Positions 18,238 to 27,651 of a stretch of DNA of 64,000 nucleotides are shown one piece after another. Position 1 is the stretch's first letter. Each line of letters opens with the position of its first letter. The notes beneath the pieces were generated by a model that searched no databases, was not told where the DNA came from, and saw only the letters and a program-made list of their open reading frames with translations. The position numbers and the translations under genes were made by a program. This DNA comes from Chitinophaga silvisoli (GTDB lineage: Bacteria > Bacteroidota > Bacteroidia > Chitinophagales > Chitinophagaceae), in NCBI RefSeq assembly GCF_003412465.1, contig NZ_QTJV01000007.1, positions 310,001 to 374,000 of the forward strand, in the 5' to 3' direction.

Positions 18238-18993
18238 TTACGCAATCGTCGTATCCACCGGCAATGACTCCAAAATTCTCGAATGCGCCATATAATACTT
18301 ATCAGGACTATATAAGAAAAGACAAGATCCGTCTTTAATCATCTCAATAATTGCCCTGTGCACCTTTTCAGGAATAGCCGGACAACCCAGGCTACGCCCG
18401 ATATAACCCTGCAACGCCGCTAACTTCTCATTCACATACGCCGCACTGTGCATTACAATACCACGACTCATCGCATTGTCATTAATGCCCTGTTCCTGGC
18501 CAGCCAAACGCAGACTGTAACCATGTTCCCCCCTATAAGTATCGCCCGTTACATAAAAACCCAGGCTACTCTTGAAGCTCTCCGGGCTGTTAGAGAAGGC
18601 AGTGGCTACATCCGTTCCGGAATTCCGACCATGTGATACAAGTGTATTGAACAGTACTTTCCCATTTTTAAGGTCAATTACGAACAAGCGCTTCTTACTC
18701 GAAGGCAGGCTGAAATCCACAATCGTAATCAGGTCAGTGTTGGCTAATTTTCCTTCAGACTCCAGTTTCTCCATCCCCTGGATGGCATAGTTAAAAGCAG
18801 TGCGGGATAACCCCATTGACTCCAATGCGAGCGTATCATACAACATCGCTTTACTGCTTACTGAAGATTTGTTAATCGCGATAACGTTACTTGCTCTATG
18901 ACCGGTAGATGGTAGTACTCCAAATGTTGTGACTGCAAAAACTCCGGCGGCAAAGGTGAACTGTGTAATTTTTTTAATAACAGGTTTCTTCAT
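18238..18993 (-). CDS. L,D-transpeptidase catalytic domain protein (YkuD_2 type)
   Basis: A 251-residue protein with an N-terminal hydrophobic segment (about 10-30) that may be a signal peptide or anchor. The catalytic region has YSLRLAGQEQGINDNA, the histidine in GIVMHSAAYV and the cysteine in GRSLGCPAIP (Cys 204), the pattern of the single-domain murein L,D-transpeptidase group. It would act on peptidoglycan in the periplasm. It is convergent with the larger YcbB-like enzyme, and the two have different domain plans, so they are not simple duplicates. Confidence 0.85.
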   Translation of the reverse strand: MKKPVIKKITQFTFAAGVFAVTTFGVLPSTGHRASNVIAINKSSVSSKAMLYDTLALESMGLSRTAFNYAIQGMEKLESEGKLANTDLITIVDFSLPSSKKRLFVIDLKNGKVLFNTLVSHGRNSGTDVATAFSNSPESFKSSLGFYVTGDTYRGEHGYSLRLAGQEQGINDNAMSRGIVMHSAAYVNEKLAALQGYIGRSLGCPAIPEKVHRAIIEMIKDGSCLFLYSPDKYYMAHSRILESLPVDTTIA

Positions 18994-19250
18994 CTAAGGA
19001 ATTGGTTAGGTTCTTTAATAAGGATAATAATCTGGAATAATAGGACAAGGCAAAGGTAAGACTGAAAATGTAAAAGAAATGTGAAGAGGAGAGTAGGACT
19101 CCGAACGGGACGATTGCAACAATCAGGGCATATGCAACAGCGGTGCAGTTTTAGAAGAATCAAGCCAGTAGCGGTCGCCAGGGATTTTTAACAATAAGAT
19201 GACATTACAAGGGCATCATATAACGGAATTCAGGGATGTGTTTCTGCTTA
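18994..19250. other. intergenic stretch without a visible gene
   Basis: Together with the terminator that follows, this is the 313-base gap between the YkuD_2 gene and aguA. The left part is the likely promoter region of the transpeptidase gene; no ORF, RNA fold or repeat stands out. Confidence 0.4.
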
Positions 19251-19286
19251 AAAAAGGCGCTGTTGCGAGGGCAACAGCGCCTTTTT
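19251..19286. terminator. strong bidirectional terminator after aguA
   Basis: An 11-bp perfect GC-rich stem (19256-19266 with 19271-19281, loop GAGG) is flanked by five A on the left and five T on the right, so it can stop transcription in both directions. It ends the minus-strand aguB-aguA operon. Confidence 0.88.
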
Positions 19287-19306
19287 GATATAATTTTTAT
19301 TGATAT

Positions 19307-20356
19307 TTATACCAGCGGTTCCTGCTGACTCAGGCAGTGAAAACTACCCAGTCCCCAGATAATCTCAGTCGAATCAATACCCACTACCTCACGGGTTTTA
19401 AAGCACTCCTGGATAATCTGTAGCGCCTTATCATCCTGTGCACAACGGTAAGTAGGCACAATTACATGCTTGTTACTGATATAGAAATTCGCATAAGAAG
19501 CCGGCAACCGCTGGTCTTCATACACTACCGCATCCGGCATTGGCAACTCCACTACATTCAGCTGTTTGCCATTCAGCAGGCGCATCTGCTTTAATTGTTC
19601 CAGGTTACCCTGCAGCAATTCATAGTTTTCATCCTGCCTGTTGCTTTCCACCACAGTCAGTACAGTATCCTCGTTTACGAAGCGAACAGTATCGTCAATA
19701 TGACCATCCGTATCATCGCCAATAATCCCTTCTGCAACCCACAGCACCTGGTCTACACCATAATAATCCTGTAAATATGTCTCTATCTGTGCCTGGCTCA
19801 GGTGAGGGTTCCTGTTTTCGTTCATCAGGCAACAGGTGGATGTCAGCACCGTACCTGCACCATTGAATTCTACAGAACCACCTTCCATCACTATACCAGG
19901 ATGGAATACCGGCAGTTTAAAGTGATTTGCGATCAGGGTAGGAATCACATCATCCTTGTCAAAAGGAGGATATTTACCACCCCAGGCATTATAGCCCCAG
20001 TCTACGATCACCTTCTTTTCTGCAGCAGTTGGATTGATCAGGAAAGCAGGACCATGGTCACGACACCACGCATCGTTGGTAGGATGCAGGAAGAATTCCA
20101 CTTTGTCCATTTGTACGCCTGCTTTTTGCAAATGTGCAACAGCAGCGGCTTTCATGACTTCGTCTGCCACGTTGATGCGTACCAGCTCACTCATCGCCAG
20201 GTACTTCACAAACTGGCTGTAATAAGGATAAATAGCATCAATCTTGCCCGGCCAGCTGGCTTCTTTATGCGGCCAGCTCAGCCATGTAGCTACATGCGGA
20301 TGGAATTCGGCAGGGAAGAAGTATCCCTGCTGTTTCAGCGTTGCTTGTCCGTTCAT
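19307..20356 (-). CDS. aguA: agmatine deiminase
   Basis: Converts agmatine to N-carbamoylputrescine and ammonia. The 349-residue protein has the guanidino-group-modifying fold signatures: WCRDHGPAFLIN, VMEGGSVEFNGAGTVLTS, DTDGHIDDTVRFVNED, and the catalytic cysteine near the C-terminus in LGSFHCLSQQEP (Cys 341; canonical enzymes have a closely similar IHCITQQ). It is the second gene of a two-gene operon: its ATG shares a base with the TAA of aguB (TAATG), so the genes are translationally coupled. Cytoplasmic. Confidence 0.92.
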   Translation of the reverse strand: MNGQATLKQQGYFFPAEFHPHVATWLSWPHKEASWPGKIDAIYPYYSQFVKYLAMSELVRINVADEVMKAAAVAHLQKAGVQMDKVEFFLHPTNDAWCRDHGPAFLINPTAAEKKVIVDWGYNAWGGKYPPFDKDDVIPTLIANHFKLPVFHPGIVMEGGSVEFNGAGTVLTSTCCLMNENRNPHLSQAQIETYLQDYYGVDQVLWVAEGIIGDDTDGHIDDTVRFVNEDTVLTVVESNRQDENYELLQGNLEQLKQMRLLNGKQLNVVELPMPDAVVYEDQRLPASYANFYISNKHVIVPTYRCAQDDKALQIIQECFKTREVVGIDSTEIIWGLGSFHCLSQQEPLV

Positions 20357-21231
20357 TATGCTTCGTCGATAAATCTTTTAGTGATGTTGCCGTAAGAGTC
20401 GATTCTCCTATCGCGCATGAAAGGCCAGTGCGTACGGTATCTGTCGGTAACAGACAGATCCAGCTCTTCCACATGGATTTCCTCTTCTTCATGAGAAGCC
20501 TGGTAGATAACAGTACCAAAAGGATTGCTGATAAAGGAACCACCCCAGAACTTCATGCGGCCTTCCTGCTCAAAACCGGTACGGTTCACACTTACCACGT
20601 GAATACCGTTGGCTACGGCATGGCTACGCTGAATAGTCTGCCAGGCATTGTACTGTTCCACATTGGTTGCTTCATCCTGGGAAGTCGCCCAGCCAATAGC
20701 GGTAGGGTAGAACAGGATTTCAGCACCCATAAGTGCCGTAATACGTGCTGCTTCAGGATACCACTGATCCCAGCAGATAAGTACACCAATAGTCGCGAAT
20801 TTCGTTTTGAAAACTTTATAGCCTAAGTCACCAGGCGTGAAATAGAATTTTTCGTAGTAAGCCGGATCATCCGGGATGTGCATTTTACGGTATTTGCCAA
20901 GGTAAGAGCCGTCAGCATCCAGCACAGCAGTAGTGTTGTGGTACAAACCTGCTGTCCGCTTTTCAAAGAGGGAGGCTATGATCACAACACCCAGTTCGCC
21001 AGCTACCTGTTGCAGGGCATCTGTGGAAGGACCAGGAATAGGCTCGGCGAGAGAGAAATTGTCATAATTCTCTTCATCACAAAAATACAGGGAAGTAAAC
21101 AGCTCCTGTAAACAAACGATCTGTGCACCTTTGGCAGCGGCAATCTTTACCTGCTCAATTGCTTTGGCAAGGTTTTCCGCCTTATTGGCCGTACAACTCA
21201 TTTGCACAAAACCTACTTTGACTTTTGACAT
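20356..21231 (-). CDS. aguB: N-carbamoylputrescine amidase
   Basis: A nitrilase-superfamily enzyme of 291 residues. The Glu-Lys-Cys triad is visible: Glu 43 in CLQELFTSLYF, Lys 116 in KYRKMHIPDD and Cys 153 in GVLICWDQWYPEAAR. The last motif is characteristic of N-carbamoylputrescine amidases, which release putrescine, CO2 and ammonia. With the coupled agmatine deiminase it completes arginine-derived putrescine synthesis from agmatine. Cytoplasmic. Confidence 0.92.
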   Translation of the reverse strand: MSKVKVGFVQMSCTANKAENLAKAIEQVKIAAAKGAQIVCLQELFTSLYFCDEENYDNFSLAEPIPGPSTDALQQVAGELGVVIIASLFEKRTAGLYHNTTAVLDADGSYLGKYRKMHIPDDPAYYEKFYFTPGDLGYKVFKTKFATIGVLICWDQWYPEAARITALMGAEILFYPTAIGWATSQDEATNVEQYNAWQTIQRSHAVANGIHVVSVNRTGFEQEGRMKFWGGSFISNPFGTVIYQASHEEEEIHVEELDLSVTDRYRTHWPFMRDRRIDSYGNITKRFIDEA

Positions 21232-21328
21232 TTACCAGTGTTTAATTTTTTTGAAAAAGAAGGGGCAAATTTACGGAATTCTAAGGACAAAATAAGGGCT
21301 TATGGAATCCTTAATAGTCAGATTACTT

Positions 21329-23218
21329 TTAGAAGAAACTAAACCCAATATGCCACCCGAACCAAAACTTCATATTATCATTAAACCTGAATGCCCCGTA
21401 TGGACCCGGTACCCTCGTCTTATACCCCTCCACACCCGGCTCATTGTTACTAAAATAAAGCGTCAGTGCCGGCCCGGCAAAAATCCGCGTATGCCTGCTT
21501 AACTCCTTATTCCACGCCATCTGCAACCGCGCCAGCGTTCCCATCGTCTCCCAACTCCCCAGGTAAAGATTCTGCTCGGATACCTCTACACTATAATCCT
21601 TAAACGATTTACCTATGCCATACCCAAAACTATACGCCCGGGATCCCTCCGCAAAATTAGCCCCGGCCAGGATCAGGCTGTACAGCTTTTTATTCCCCGA
21701 TTTAAAAGCCAGGTTCAGCGGCAACAACTCCGTATTATATACCAACAGCTGGTGATATCCTCTCCGCACAATACTCACCACCCCTATACTATACCCATCC
21801 GAAGAATCTGCATAATTCACTACACCCACCTGCACACCTTTCAGCACACGGGCAATATTCAGCACACCCGCTACCTGGACCCCACTAGCCGTATCAGCCG
21901 CATTGAACACACCTGCTGCCTGCACTCCATTCTCCCGCACGCCCACGTTAAACACACCGGCTGCCTGTACCCCATTCTCCTTAGCCCTGGTCATATTACC
22001 AATCCCTGCCGCCATCACACCATAATGATCCTTCCAGTACACATTGAACACCCCGGCCGCACCTACACCCCGTGTCTCACCCGTCGATACATTAAAGATC
22101 CCGGCCAGTTGCACCCCCTTGTATCCCTTCGCTGTCATATTACTAAACCCCGAAGCCTGCAATCCCTTTACAGAATCCATCACCTGGTTGTGCAAACCAC
22201 TCAGCTGTACACCCTCCATTTTGCCCCCCACCACATTGAACAGGGAGGCAAACTGGGCATACTTCACATCCTTCTGGTCGATATTAAAAGCACCTGAAAT
22301 CTCCACCCCGTTCAAACCCGCTGTATAGCCCCCGATAAAATTCAAAGAAACTTTATTCACCACCTGGCTACTCAACTTGCCATGTGTGCCCAACCCGGGT
22401 AACAAAGAAGTCTGGTAAGGCTGATCTGCAAAGAACTTACTCAGGTTCAGTGACTGGTACCGCTGCTTCGATGTGAGGAACACCTTGCCAAACCAGGACT
22501 CACTCACCCTGGAATACTGGTTCACATCCACTATCCCCAAAGTGATTGGTGCCGCCGGTTTTATACTCACACTGATCTCCTGGTCATACCCACCCGTCAC
22601 CATCATAATCGTATCCTTATACAATTCCTTACTCACTGTCAGCATCACCGGGATAGGCCGATCCTTATCCCGCTCCCGCAGTCGCAACCTGTAATACCCC
22701 TGATCATTCGTCATGGCCGAAATAAGCTGTACACCTTCGTACACACTCGCATTATGCAGGGGCTGACCAGTAGCACCATCCGTAATATGTCCGCTCACAA
22801 AGAAATACTTCTCCCTGTTAGGCTGCAGCAACAATTGGTTCCCCGCATCCTTATAAGACATGCTTCCCTGAAACAACTGGTCCAGGACCTGCTTCACTGT
22901 TTTATGGCTGACATGTACCGACACAAGACTATCAGCATGTACCATCTCACGTACATAGGAAAAATGAAAATCGCCCTGGTGTTCTATTGCATCCAGTACA
23001 GCATGTATAGGCTGACGGGTCATAGAGACGGAAACAGTCTTACTCAGGTTGCCCTGGCCATAGCTATGGATAATGCTACAAAGCAGGACTACAAACAGGA
23101 AAAGTTGTCTCAACAAAATGGATTTTTTAAAATTTGCGGCAAGATAGGCGAAAAATCGTTTCAATTTGGTTATTCCACCCCCTTGATGTAGGTTTGTGCC
23201 GCATTTGGTGCTTATCAT
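21329..23218 (-). CDS. STN and carboxypeptidase-regulatory-like protein with LA_2272-type surface repeats
   Basis: A 629-residue outer-surface candidate. After an N-terminal signal (about 36-55, LFLFVVLLCSIIHSYGQ) comes a secretin/TonB short N-terminal domain (about 60-110) and a carboxypeptidase regulatory-like beta-sandwich (about 118-200, FVSGHITDGATGQPLHNASVY). Residues about 300-470 hold around ten imperfect repeats built on GVQ(A/L)AGVFN, which I recognise as the LA_2272 surface-repeat pattern. The C-terminal part ends in alternating aromatic strands (FWFGWHIGFSFF), suggesting a beta-barrel. Function unknown. It is divergent from the B12 operon, and its start touches the riboswitch region. 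Confidence 0.7.
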   Translation of the reverse strand: MISTKCGTNLHQGGGITKLKRFFAYLAANFKKSILLRQLFLFVVLLCSIIHSYGQGNLSKTVSVSMTRQPIHAVLDAIEHQGDFHFSYVREMVHADSLVSVHVSHKTVKQVLDQLFQGSMSYKDAGNQLLLQPNREKYFFVSGHITDGATGQPLHNASVYEGVQLISAMTNDQGYYRLRLRERDKDRPIPVMLTVSKELYKDTIMMVTGGYDQEISVSIKPAAPITLGIVDVNQYSRVSESWFGKVFLTSKQRYQSLNLSKFFADQPYQTSLLPGLGTHGKLSSQVVNKVSLNFIGGYTAGLNGVEISGAFNIDQKDVKYAQFASLFNVVGGKMEGVQLSGLHNQVMDSVKGLQASGFSNMTAKGYKGVQLAGIFNVSTGETRGVGAAGVFNVYWKDHYGVMAAGIGNMTRAKENGVQAAGVFNVGVRENGVQAAGVFNAADTASGVQVAGVLNIARVLKGVQVGVVNYADSSDGYSIGVVSIVRRGYHQLLVYNTELLPLNLAFKSGNKKLYSLILAGANFAEGSRAYSFGYGIGKSFKDYSVEVSEQNLYLGSWETMGTLARLQMAWNKELSRHTRIFAGPALTLYFSNNEPGVEGYKTRVPGPYGAFRFNDNMKFWFGWHIGFSFF

Positions 23219-23365
23219 GTGATAGGCTTAAAAGGGAATCCGGTGCAAAACCGGAGCTATCCCCGTAGCTGTAACCTGAGTAATATTTCCGGTTCTACTC
23301 ATTGCCACTGTCCACCATGGATGGGAAGGCCGCCGGAAAATCAGGGAGCCAGAAGACCTGCCAGA
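23207..23365 (+). ncRNA. cobalamin riboswitch
   Basis: The conserved core is readable: GGTGC start, GGGAATCCGGTGCAAAACCG, GAGCTATCCCCGTAGCTGTAA, then GCCACTG, GGGAAGGC and the B12-box-like AGCCAGAAGACCTGCC. It lies on the plus strand about 120 bases before the first gene of the B12 uptake operon, so high adenosylcobalamin should reduce expression of the surface lipoproteins and receptor. Confidence 0.93.
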
Positions 23366-23485
23366 TTGCATAGATCCATTCAGCGCTTTCGGGTGAAAAG
23401 CTTCGGGTTATAAGGAAATCATGCTCGCCATGCTGAATGATCTATTCCGGAAGGAATCTTACAACTATTTCAATATTAAAACAGC

Positions 23486-24547
23486 ATGCACAGAAAACTA
23501 CACGCACTTTTATTAGCATCCGCCGTATTCTTCCTGGCTTCATGTAGCAAAGATGAAAATACTACGATTATTTCCAAGGGCCCCTATGACAATGGCTACT
23601 TTATCGTAAACGAAGGTAACTACTCTGTCAAAGCCGGAGACCTGAGCTTCCGCAGCTATAATGCGGATACCCTTACACAGGATAATTACATTGATATAAA
23701 TCCTTCCAGCCCGCTGGCTACTACCACCACCACACTGGAGTATGGTACTATTTATAATGGCAAACTGTACCTCGTCACCAATTACGGTGGCCCACTGGTA
23801 GCAGCCGACGAATATTCCCTGAAAGAAAGCGCCAGGAATACAAGTCTGCCGGCCAATGGCCATGCTTTCATAGGCATCGACAACACCAGCGGCCTGCTTA
23901 GTACAGACGATGGCATCTATCCTGTCACCCTGTCTTCACTGGCGCTGGGTAGCAGGATCAGCGGAGTATCCGGCTCCGTCAGCGATCTGCTGAAATCCGG
24001 CAACTATGTATTTGCTCTCACCGCCAATGATGGTATCGTGGCCCTCAGGACAAGCGACTACAGTGTAGCAAAGAATTTAGGTACCGCCATTGCAGGTTTT
24101 GCACAGGGCAAAGATGGCTATGTATACGCTGCGCAAAAAAATGCGCTGCTGAAAATCGATCCATCTACACTCAAAGTAGATACCATCTCCACCAGCTTCA
24201 ATGTACGCTATAATGAATTCGTATTTACCAGCAGTTCTATCGTAGCTTCCACACAGGAGAATGCCATATATATACTGAGCGATGACCAGAAAGTGTACCG
24301 CTATGTATCCGGCAATAACAGTTCCCTGGGCACTGCCTTTATTAGCCTGCCTGCTGATCATTACTTTTATGGTAAAGGTATTAACTACGATCCTGCAAAA
24401 AATACACTCGTTTTAACAGCGAACACCAGCGTATGGGGCAGTGATCCTGACAACACCCTTTATACTTACAGCGCTGCAGACGCTTCTTTAAAAAATACTT
24501 TGAACTATACCGGCTTCTTATATCCGGCCATGGTAGTGTTCCATTAA
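23486..24547 (+). CDS. surface beta-propeller lipoprotein, DUF5074/YncE-like (BtuG-like)
   Basis: A 353-residue lipoprotein: signal ending LASCSKDE (Cys about 20) with acidic residues after the cysteine, as in Bacteroidota surface export signals. The rest is strand-rich and repetitive, as in seven-bladed propellers (YFIVNEGNYS, GKLYLVTNYGG, GYVYAAQKNALLKIDPSTL). It is the first gene under the cobalamin riboswitch and ends one base before the TonB receptor. BtuG of Bacteroides is a propeller lipoprotein that captures B12 at the cell surface and sits on BtuB; the same role is likely here. Confidence 0.8.
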   Translation: MHRKLHALLLASAVFFLASCSKDENTTIISKGPYDNGYFIVNEGNYSVKAGDLSFRSYNADTLTQDNYIDINPSSPLATTTTTLEYGTIYNGKLYLVTNYGGPLVAADEYSLKESARNTSLPANGHAFIGIDNTSGLLSTDDGIYPVTLSSLALGSRISGVSGSVSDLLKSGNYVFALTANDGIVALRTSDYSVAKNLGTAIAGFAQGKDGYVYAAQKNALLKIDPSTLKVDTISTSFNVRYNEFVFTSSSIVASTQENAIYILSDDQKVYRYVSGNNSSLGTAFISLPADHYFYGKGINYDPAKNTLVLTANTSVWGSDPDNTLYTYSAADASLKNTLNYTGFLYPAMVVFH

Positions 24548-24548
24548 T

Positions 24549-26489
24549 ATGAAGGAAACAAGTTTCATAATATGCTTCTTTTTGCTGTGCCTCAACTTAG
24601 AGGCACAGCAAAAAGATACTACCCATACCTTACAGACCATCACCATCTTCTCTGCTAAACCAGGTGCCATCACACCCGTTCAAACTCTCAGCGGCAAGGC
24701 ACTGGAAAAAATGAACAGTCTCTCCGTAGCTGATGCCGCCCGCTTTTTTTCAGGTGTGCAGATTAAAGACTATGGTGGCGTAGGTGGCCTCAAAACCCTG
24801 AACGTACACAGTATGGGGACTAACCAGCTGGGGGTATTTTATGACGGCATTCAACTCAGCAATGCACAAAACGGCACCGTGGACCTGGGTCGCTTTTCTC
24901 TTGACAATATTGAACAGATAGACCTCTACAATGCACAGAAAGGTGTCATCTTCCAGCCCGCAAAAGGATTTGCTTCCGCCGCATCTATCTATCTCCAATC
25001 CAAAAAACCTGTCTTTCACGATGCAGCTACCTTACACGGTAAAGCAGGCTTTAAGACCGGTAGCTTTGGATTGATCAACCCATCGCTAAGAATAGAAAAG
25101 AAGCTCAGCTCATGCATATCAGCCGTTGTCAGTTCAGAATGGACACATGCTGACGGACAATACAAATTCAGGTATCGCTACAACGATTATGATACTACCG
25201 CCGTTCGCAAAAATGGAGACATCGATGCCTGGCGCGTGGAAGCAGCTGTCTACGGCAATGGCCGGGATAGCAGCAACTGGCATGTACAGGGATATTATTA
25301 TAATGCTGATCGTGGCCTCCCCGGCCCTATAGTAAAAGGCCATTTCGAGAATGGACAAAGACAATGGGACCGGAATGCATTTATCCAGGGTGGCTATAAT
25401 AAAAGCTTCGGCAAATACAACATGCAGCTGAATGCCAAGTATATGCTGGATTATGTTCGCTACCTGGATACAAGTATCGTCACCACTACCGGCCCACTGA
25501 TCAACCGCTTCCGCCAGCATGAATATTACCTGTCCTCAGCCAACCAATACCGCATTAAGGACTGGTGGGATGTAGCCCTGTCCGCCGATTTTCAGGTCAA
25601 CCAGATGACAGCCGTGAACCTCGATCACTTCAGTATTCCTACCAGGATCACAACACTGGTGGCAGGCGCTACACAACTGCATTTTCAGAAACTGGACCTA
25701 CAGGGAAGCCTGCTTGCGAGCATTATCAACGAAAGCACAAAACTTTATACCAGTGGTGGCAACCGCAGGGCATATACCCCTGCAGTCATTGCCTCCTGGC
25801 AACCCCTGGCCAATCCTGCATTGCGGATCCGGGCCTTCTACAAGGAAATCTTTCGCATGCCGACATTCAATGACCTCTATTATACCACCACCGGCAATCC
25901 TACACTCAAACCTGAGTATAGCAAACAATATGATGCAGGAGCCAGTTATACCAGGACCTCCGCTGGCTGGTGGCAGTACTTTGCCATTCAGGCAGATGCA
26001 TATTACAGTAGGGTTACCGATAAAATCGTTGCCGTGCCGGGAAAACTCTTTCGCTGGCAAATGCAAAACATCGGATTGGTCAATATCTATGGTATAGATG
26101 CAGGCGTGCAGACCTCACCGCGATTTTTCAAAGAGATAGGCACAAACTTCTCGCTTAAATACACTTACCAGCGGGCGACGGACAATAATGACCAGCAGAT
26201 TGTGTACGTACCGCTGCACAGCGGATCCTTTACGACCAACCTCTCCTGGAAGGCCTGGGACCTCAATTATAACTTTGTCTATGTAGGATCACGTTATTAT
26301 GGCAGTGTCAATATTCCCGAATATTATATTGAGCCCTGGTATACACATGACCTGTCTTTGTCATGGCATATCAGTCAGCTGAAAATAAACGGGGAAATTA
26401 ATAATATCTTCAACCAGTACTACGATGTCATATATAACTATCCCATGCCGGGCCGTTATTACCGTATTACTGCAAGTGTAAATTTTTAA
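24549..26489 (+). CDS. btuB: TonB-dependent outer-membrane receptor, probable cobalamin transporter
   Basis: A 646-residue receptor with signal peptide (IICFFLLCLNLEAQQ), an N-terminal plug (about 30-160: LSVADAARFFSGVQIKDYGG, GVFYDGIQLSNAQNG) and a beta-barrel ending in an aromatic residue (RYYRITASVNF). It lacks the carboxypeptidase-like extension of SusC proteins, in keeping with a BtuB-type vitamin receptor. It lies between two propeller lipoproteins under a cobalamin riboswitch, which makes B12 or a related corrinoid the likely substrate. The inner-membrane BtuCDF genes are not in this window. Confidence 0.85.
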   Translation: MKETSFIICFFLLCLNLEAQQKDTTHTLQTITIFSAKPGAITPVQTLSGKALEKMNSLSVADAARFFSGVQIKDYGGVGGLKTLNVHSMGTNQLGVFYDGIQLSNAQNGTVDLGRFSLDNIEQIDLYNAQKGVIFQPAKGFASAASIYLQSKKPVFHDAATLHGKAGFKTGSFGLINPSLRIEKKLSSCISAVVSSEWTHADGQYKFRYRYNDYDTTAVRKNGDIDAWRVEAAVYGNGRDSSNWHVQGYYYNADRGLPGPIVKGHFENGQRQWDRNAFIQGGYNKSFGKYNMQLNAKYMLDYVRYLDTSIVTTTGPLINRFRQHEYYLSSANQYRIKDWWDVALSADFQVNQMTAVNLDHFSIPTRITTLVAGATQLHFQKLDLQGSLLASIINESTKLYTSGGNRRAYTPAVIASWQPLANPALRIRAFYKEIFRMPTFNDLYYTTTGNPTLKPEYSKQYDAGASYTRTSAGWWQYFAIQADAYYSRVTDKIVAVPGKLFRWQMQNIGLVNIYGIDAGVQTSPRFFKEIGTNFSLKYTYQRATDNNDQQIVYVPLHSGSFTTNLSWKAWDLNYNFVYVGSRYYGSVNIPEYYIEPWYTHDLSLSWHISQLKINGEINNIFNQYYDVIYNYPMPGRYYRITASVNF

Positions 26490-26493
26490 AGTT

Positions 26494-27591
26494 ATGAGAA
26501 AGTGGATCTTCGTTTTACTGGTTTTAAGTGCATGCAGAAAAAGCGGGACAAACAGCAGTTCCAGCGAAGCAACGCATGTCACGGATGATACAAATCAAAG
26601 TTCCTTTTATTTATTAAATGAAGGGAATATGGGATTGAACCAGACGACGCTGGACTATTTCAATGGAAGGAAAGGAGATTATAACCTGAATATCTACGGA
26701 GAAATCAATCCCACCATCGTAAAAGAGCTGGGCGATGTAGGCAATGACCTGAAGATCTATGGCAATAAATTATATGCCGTAATCAATGGCTCGGATAGGG
26801 TAGAAGTGATGGATAAGCATACCGCAAAGCACCTGGGGGAAATCAGTGTACGCAGTTGCCGCTATATTTCTTTTTATAACGGTAAAGTATATGTGAGCTC
26901 ATTCGCTGCCGCTAGTGGTAGTACAGATGGAGCTGGTTTTATTGCCGAAGCAGATACTTCCACCTTCGAAGTATTGCGTACCCTGACTGTTGGCCGCCAG
27001 CCGGAAGAAATGGCTGTGGTGGGAAGTAAAATGTATGTCGCGAACTCAGGTGGGTATACTTCTTCCAATTATGACCGCACCTTGTCAGTAATAGATTTAA
27101 ATACCTTTACCCTCATCAAAACAATTGATGTCGCCGTCAACCTGCACCATGTAAAAGCAGATAGATACGGTAACCTGTATGTGAGTTCCAGGGGTGATTA
27201 TTATAATATACCTTCCAAACTTTTTATAGTCAGCAGTACAACTGATGCTGTTACAGATTCACTGAATCTGGGGGTAAGCAACCTCGCTATCAGGGGAGAC
27301 TCCGCTTACATCATCAGCGTGCAGTGGAGTAATAATACAGGTACAAACACTATCAGTTATGGTATAGTGAATGTAAAAACGAAATCAATTGTTAGCAATG
27401 GGTTCATTCAGAATCAGGCTCTTACAACGCCATACGGGATAGCCGTAGACCCTGTAACAAGAGATATCCTGATCACAGATGTAAAGGATTATTTACTGCC
27501 AGGCACCTTGTATTGCTTTGATAAAACAGGAACAAAGAAATGGAGTGTTAGCACCGGTAATATACCTTCAGTGATCACCTTTATCGAATAG
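26494..27591 (+). CDS. second surface beta-propeller lipoprotein, YncE-like (BtuG-like)
   Basis: A 365-residue lipoprotein (signal MRKWIFVLLVLSACRKSG) with propeller-type repeats: GNDLKIYGNKLYAVINGSDRVEVMD, VGRQPEEMAVVGSKMYVANSGG, DRTLSVIDLNTFTLIKTIDV. It starts four bases after the receptor stop. It is the second BtuG-like protein in the operon and differs in sequence from the first, so the two may bind different corrinoids or sit at different stages of hand-over. Its first 16 codons are nearly the same as those of the next gene. Confidence 0.78.
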   Translation: MRKWIFVLLVLSACRKSGTNSSSSEATHVTDDTNQSSFYLLNEGNMGLNQTTLDYFNGRKGDYNLNIYGEINPTIVKELGDVGNDLKIYGNKLYAVINGSDRVEVMDKHTAKHLGEISVRSCRYISFYNGKVYVSSFAAASGSTDGAGFIAEADTSTFEVLRTLTVGRQPEEMAVVGSKMYVANSGGYTSSNYDRTLSVIDLNTFTLIKTIDVAVNLHHVKADRYGNLYVSSRGDYYNIPSKLFIVSSTTDAVTDSLNLGVSNLAIRGDSAYIISVQWSNNTGTNTISYGIVNVKTKSIVSNGFIQNQALTTPYGIAVDPVTRDILITDVKDYLLPGTLYCFDKTGTKKWSVSTGNIPSVITFIE

Positions 27592-27651
27592 CATTTCCTA
27601 TTTCATTATCTGTTTTAAAATCACAATTTATCGCCCTTTATTCAATAATTT

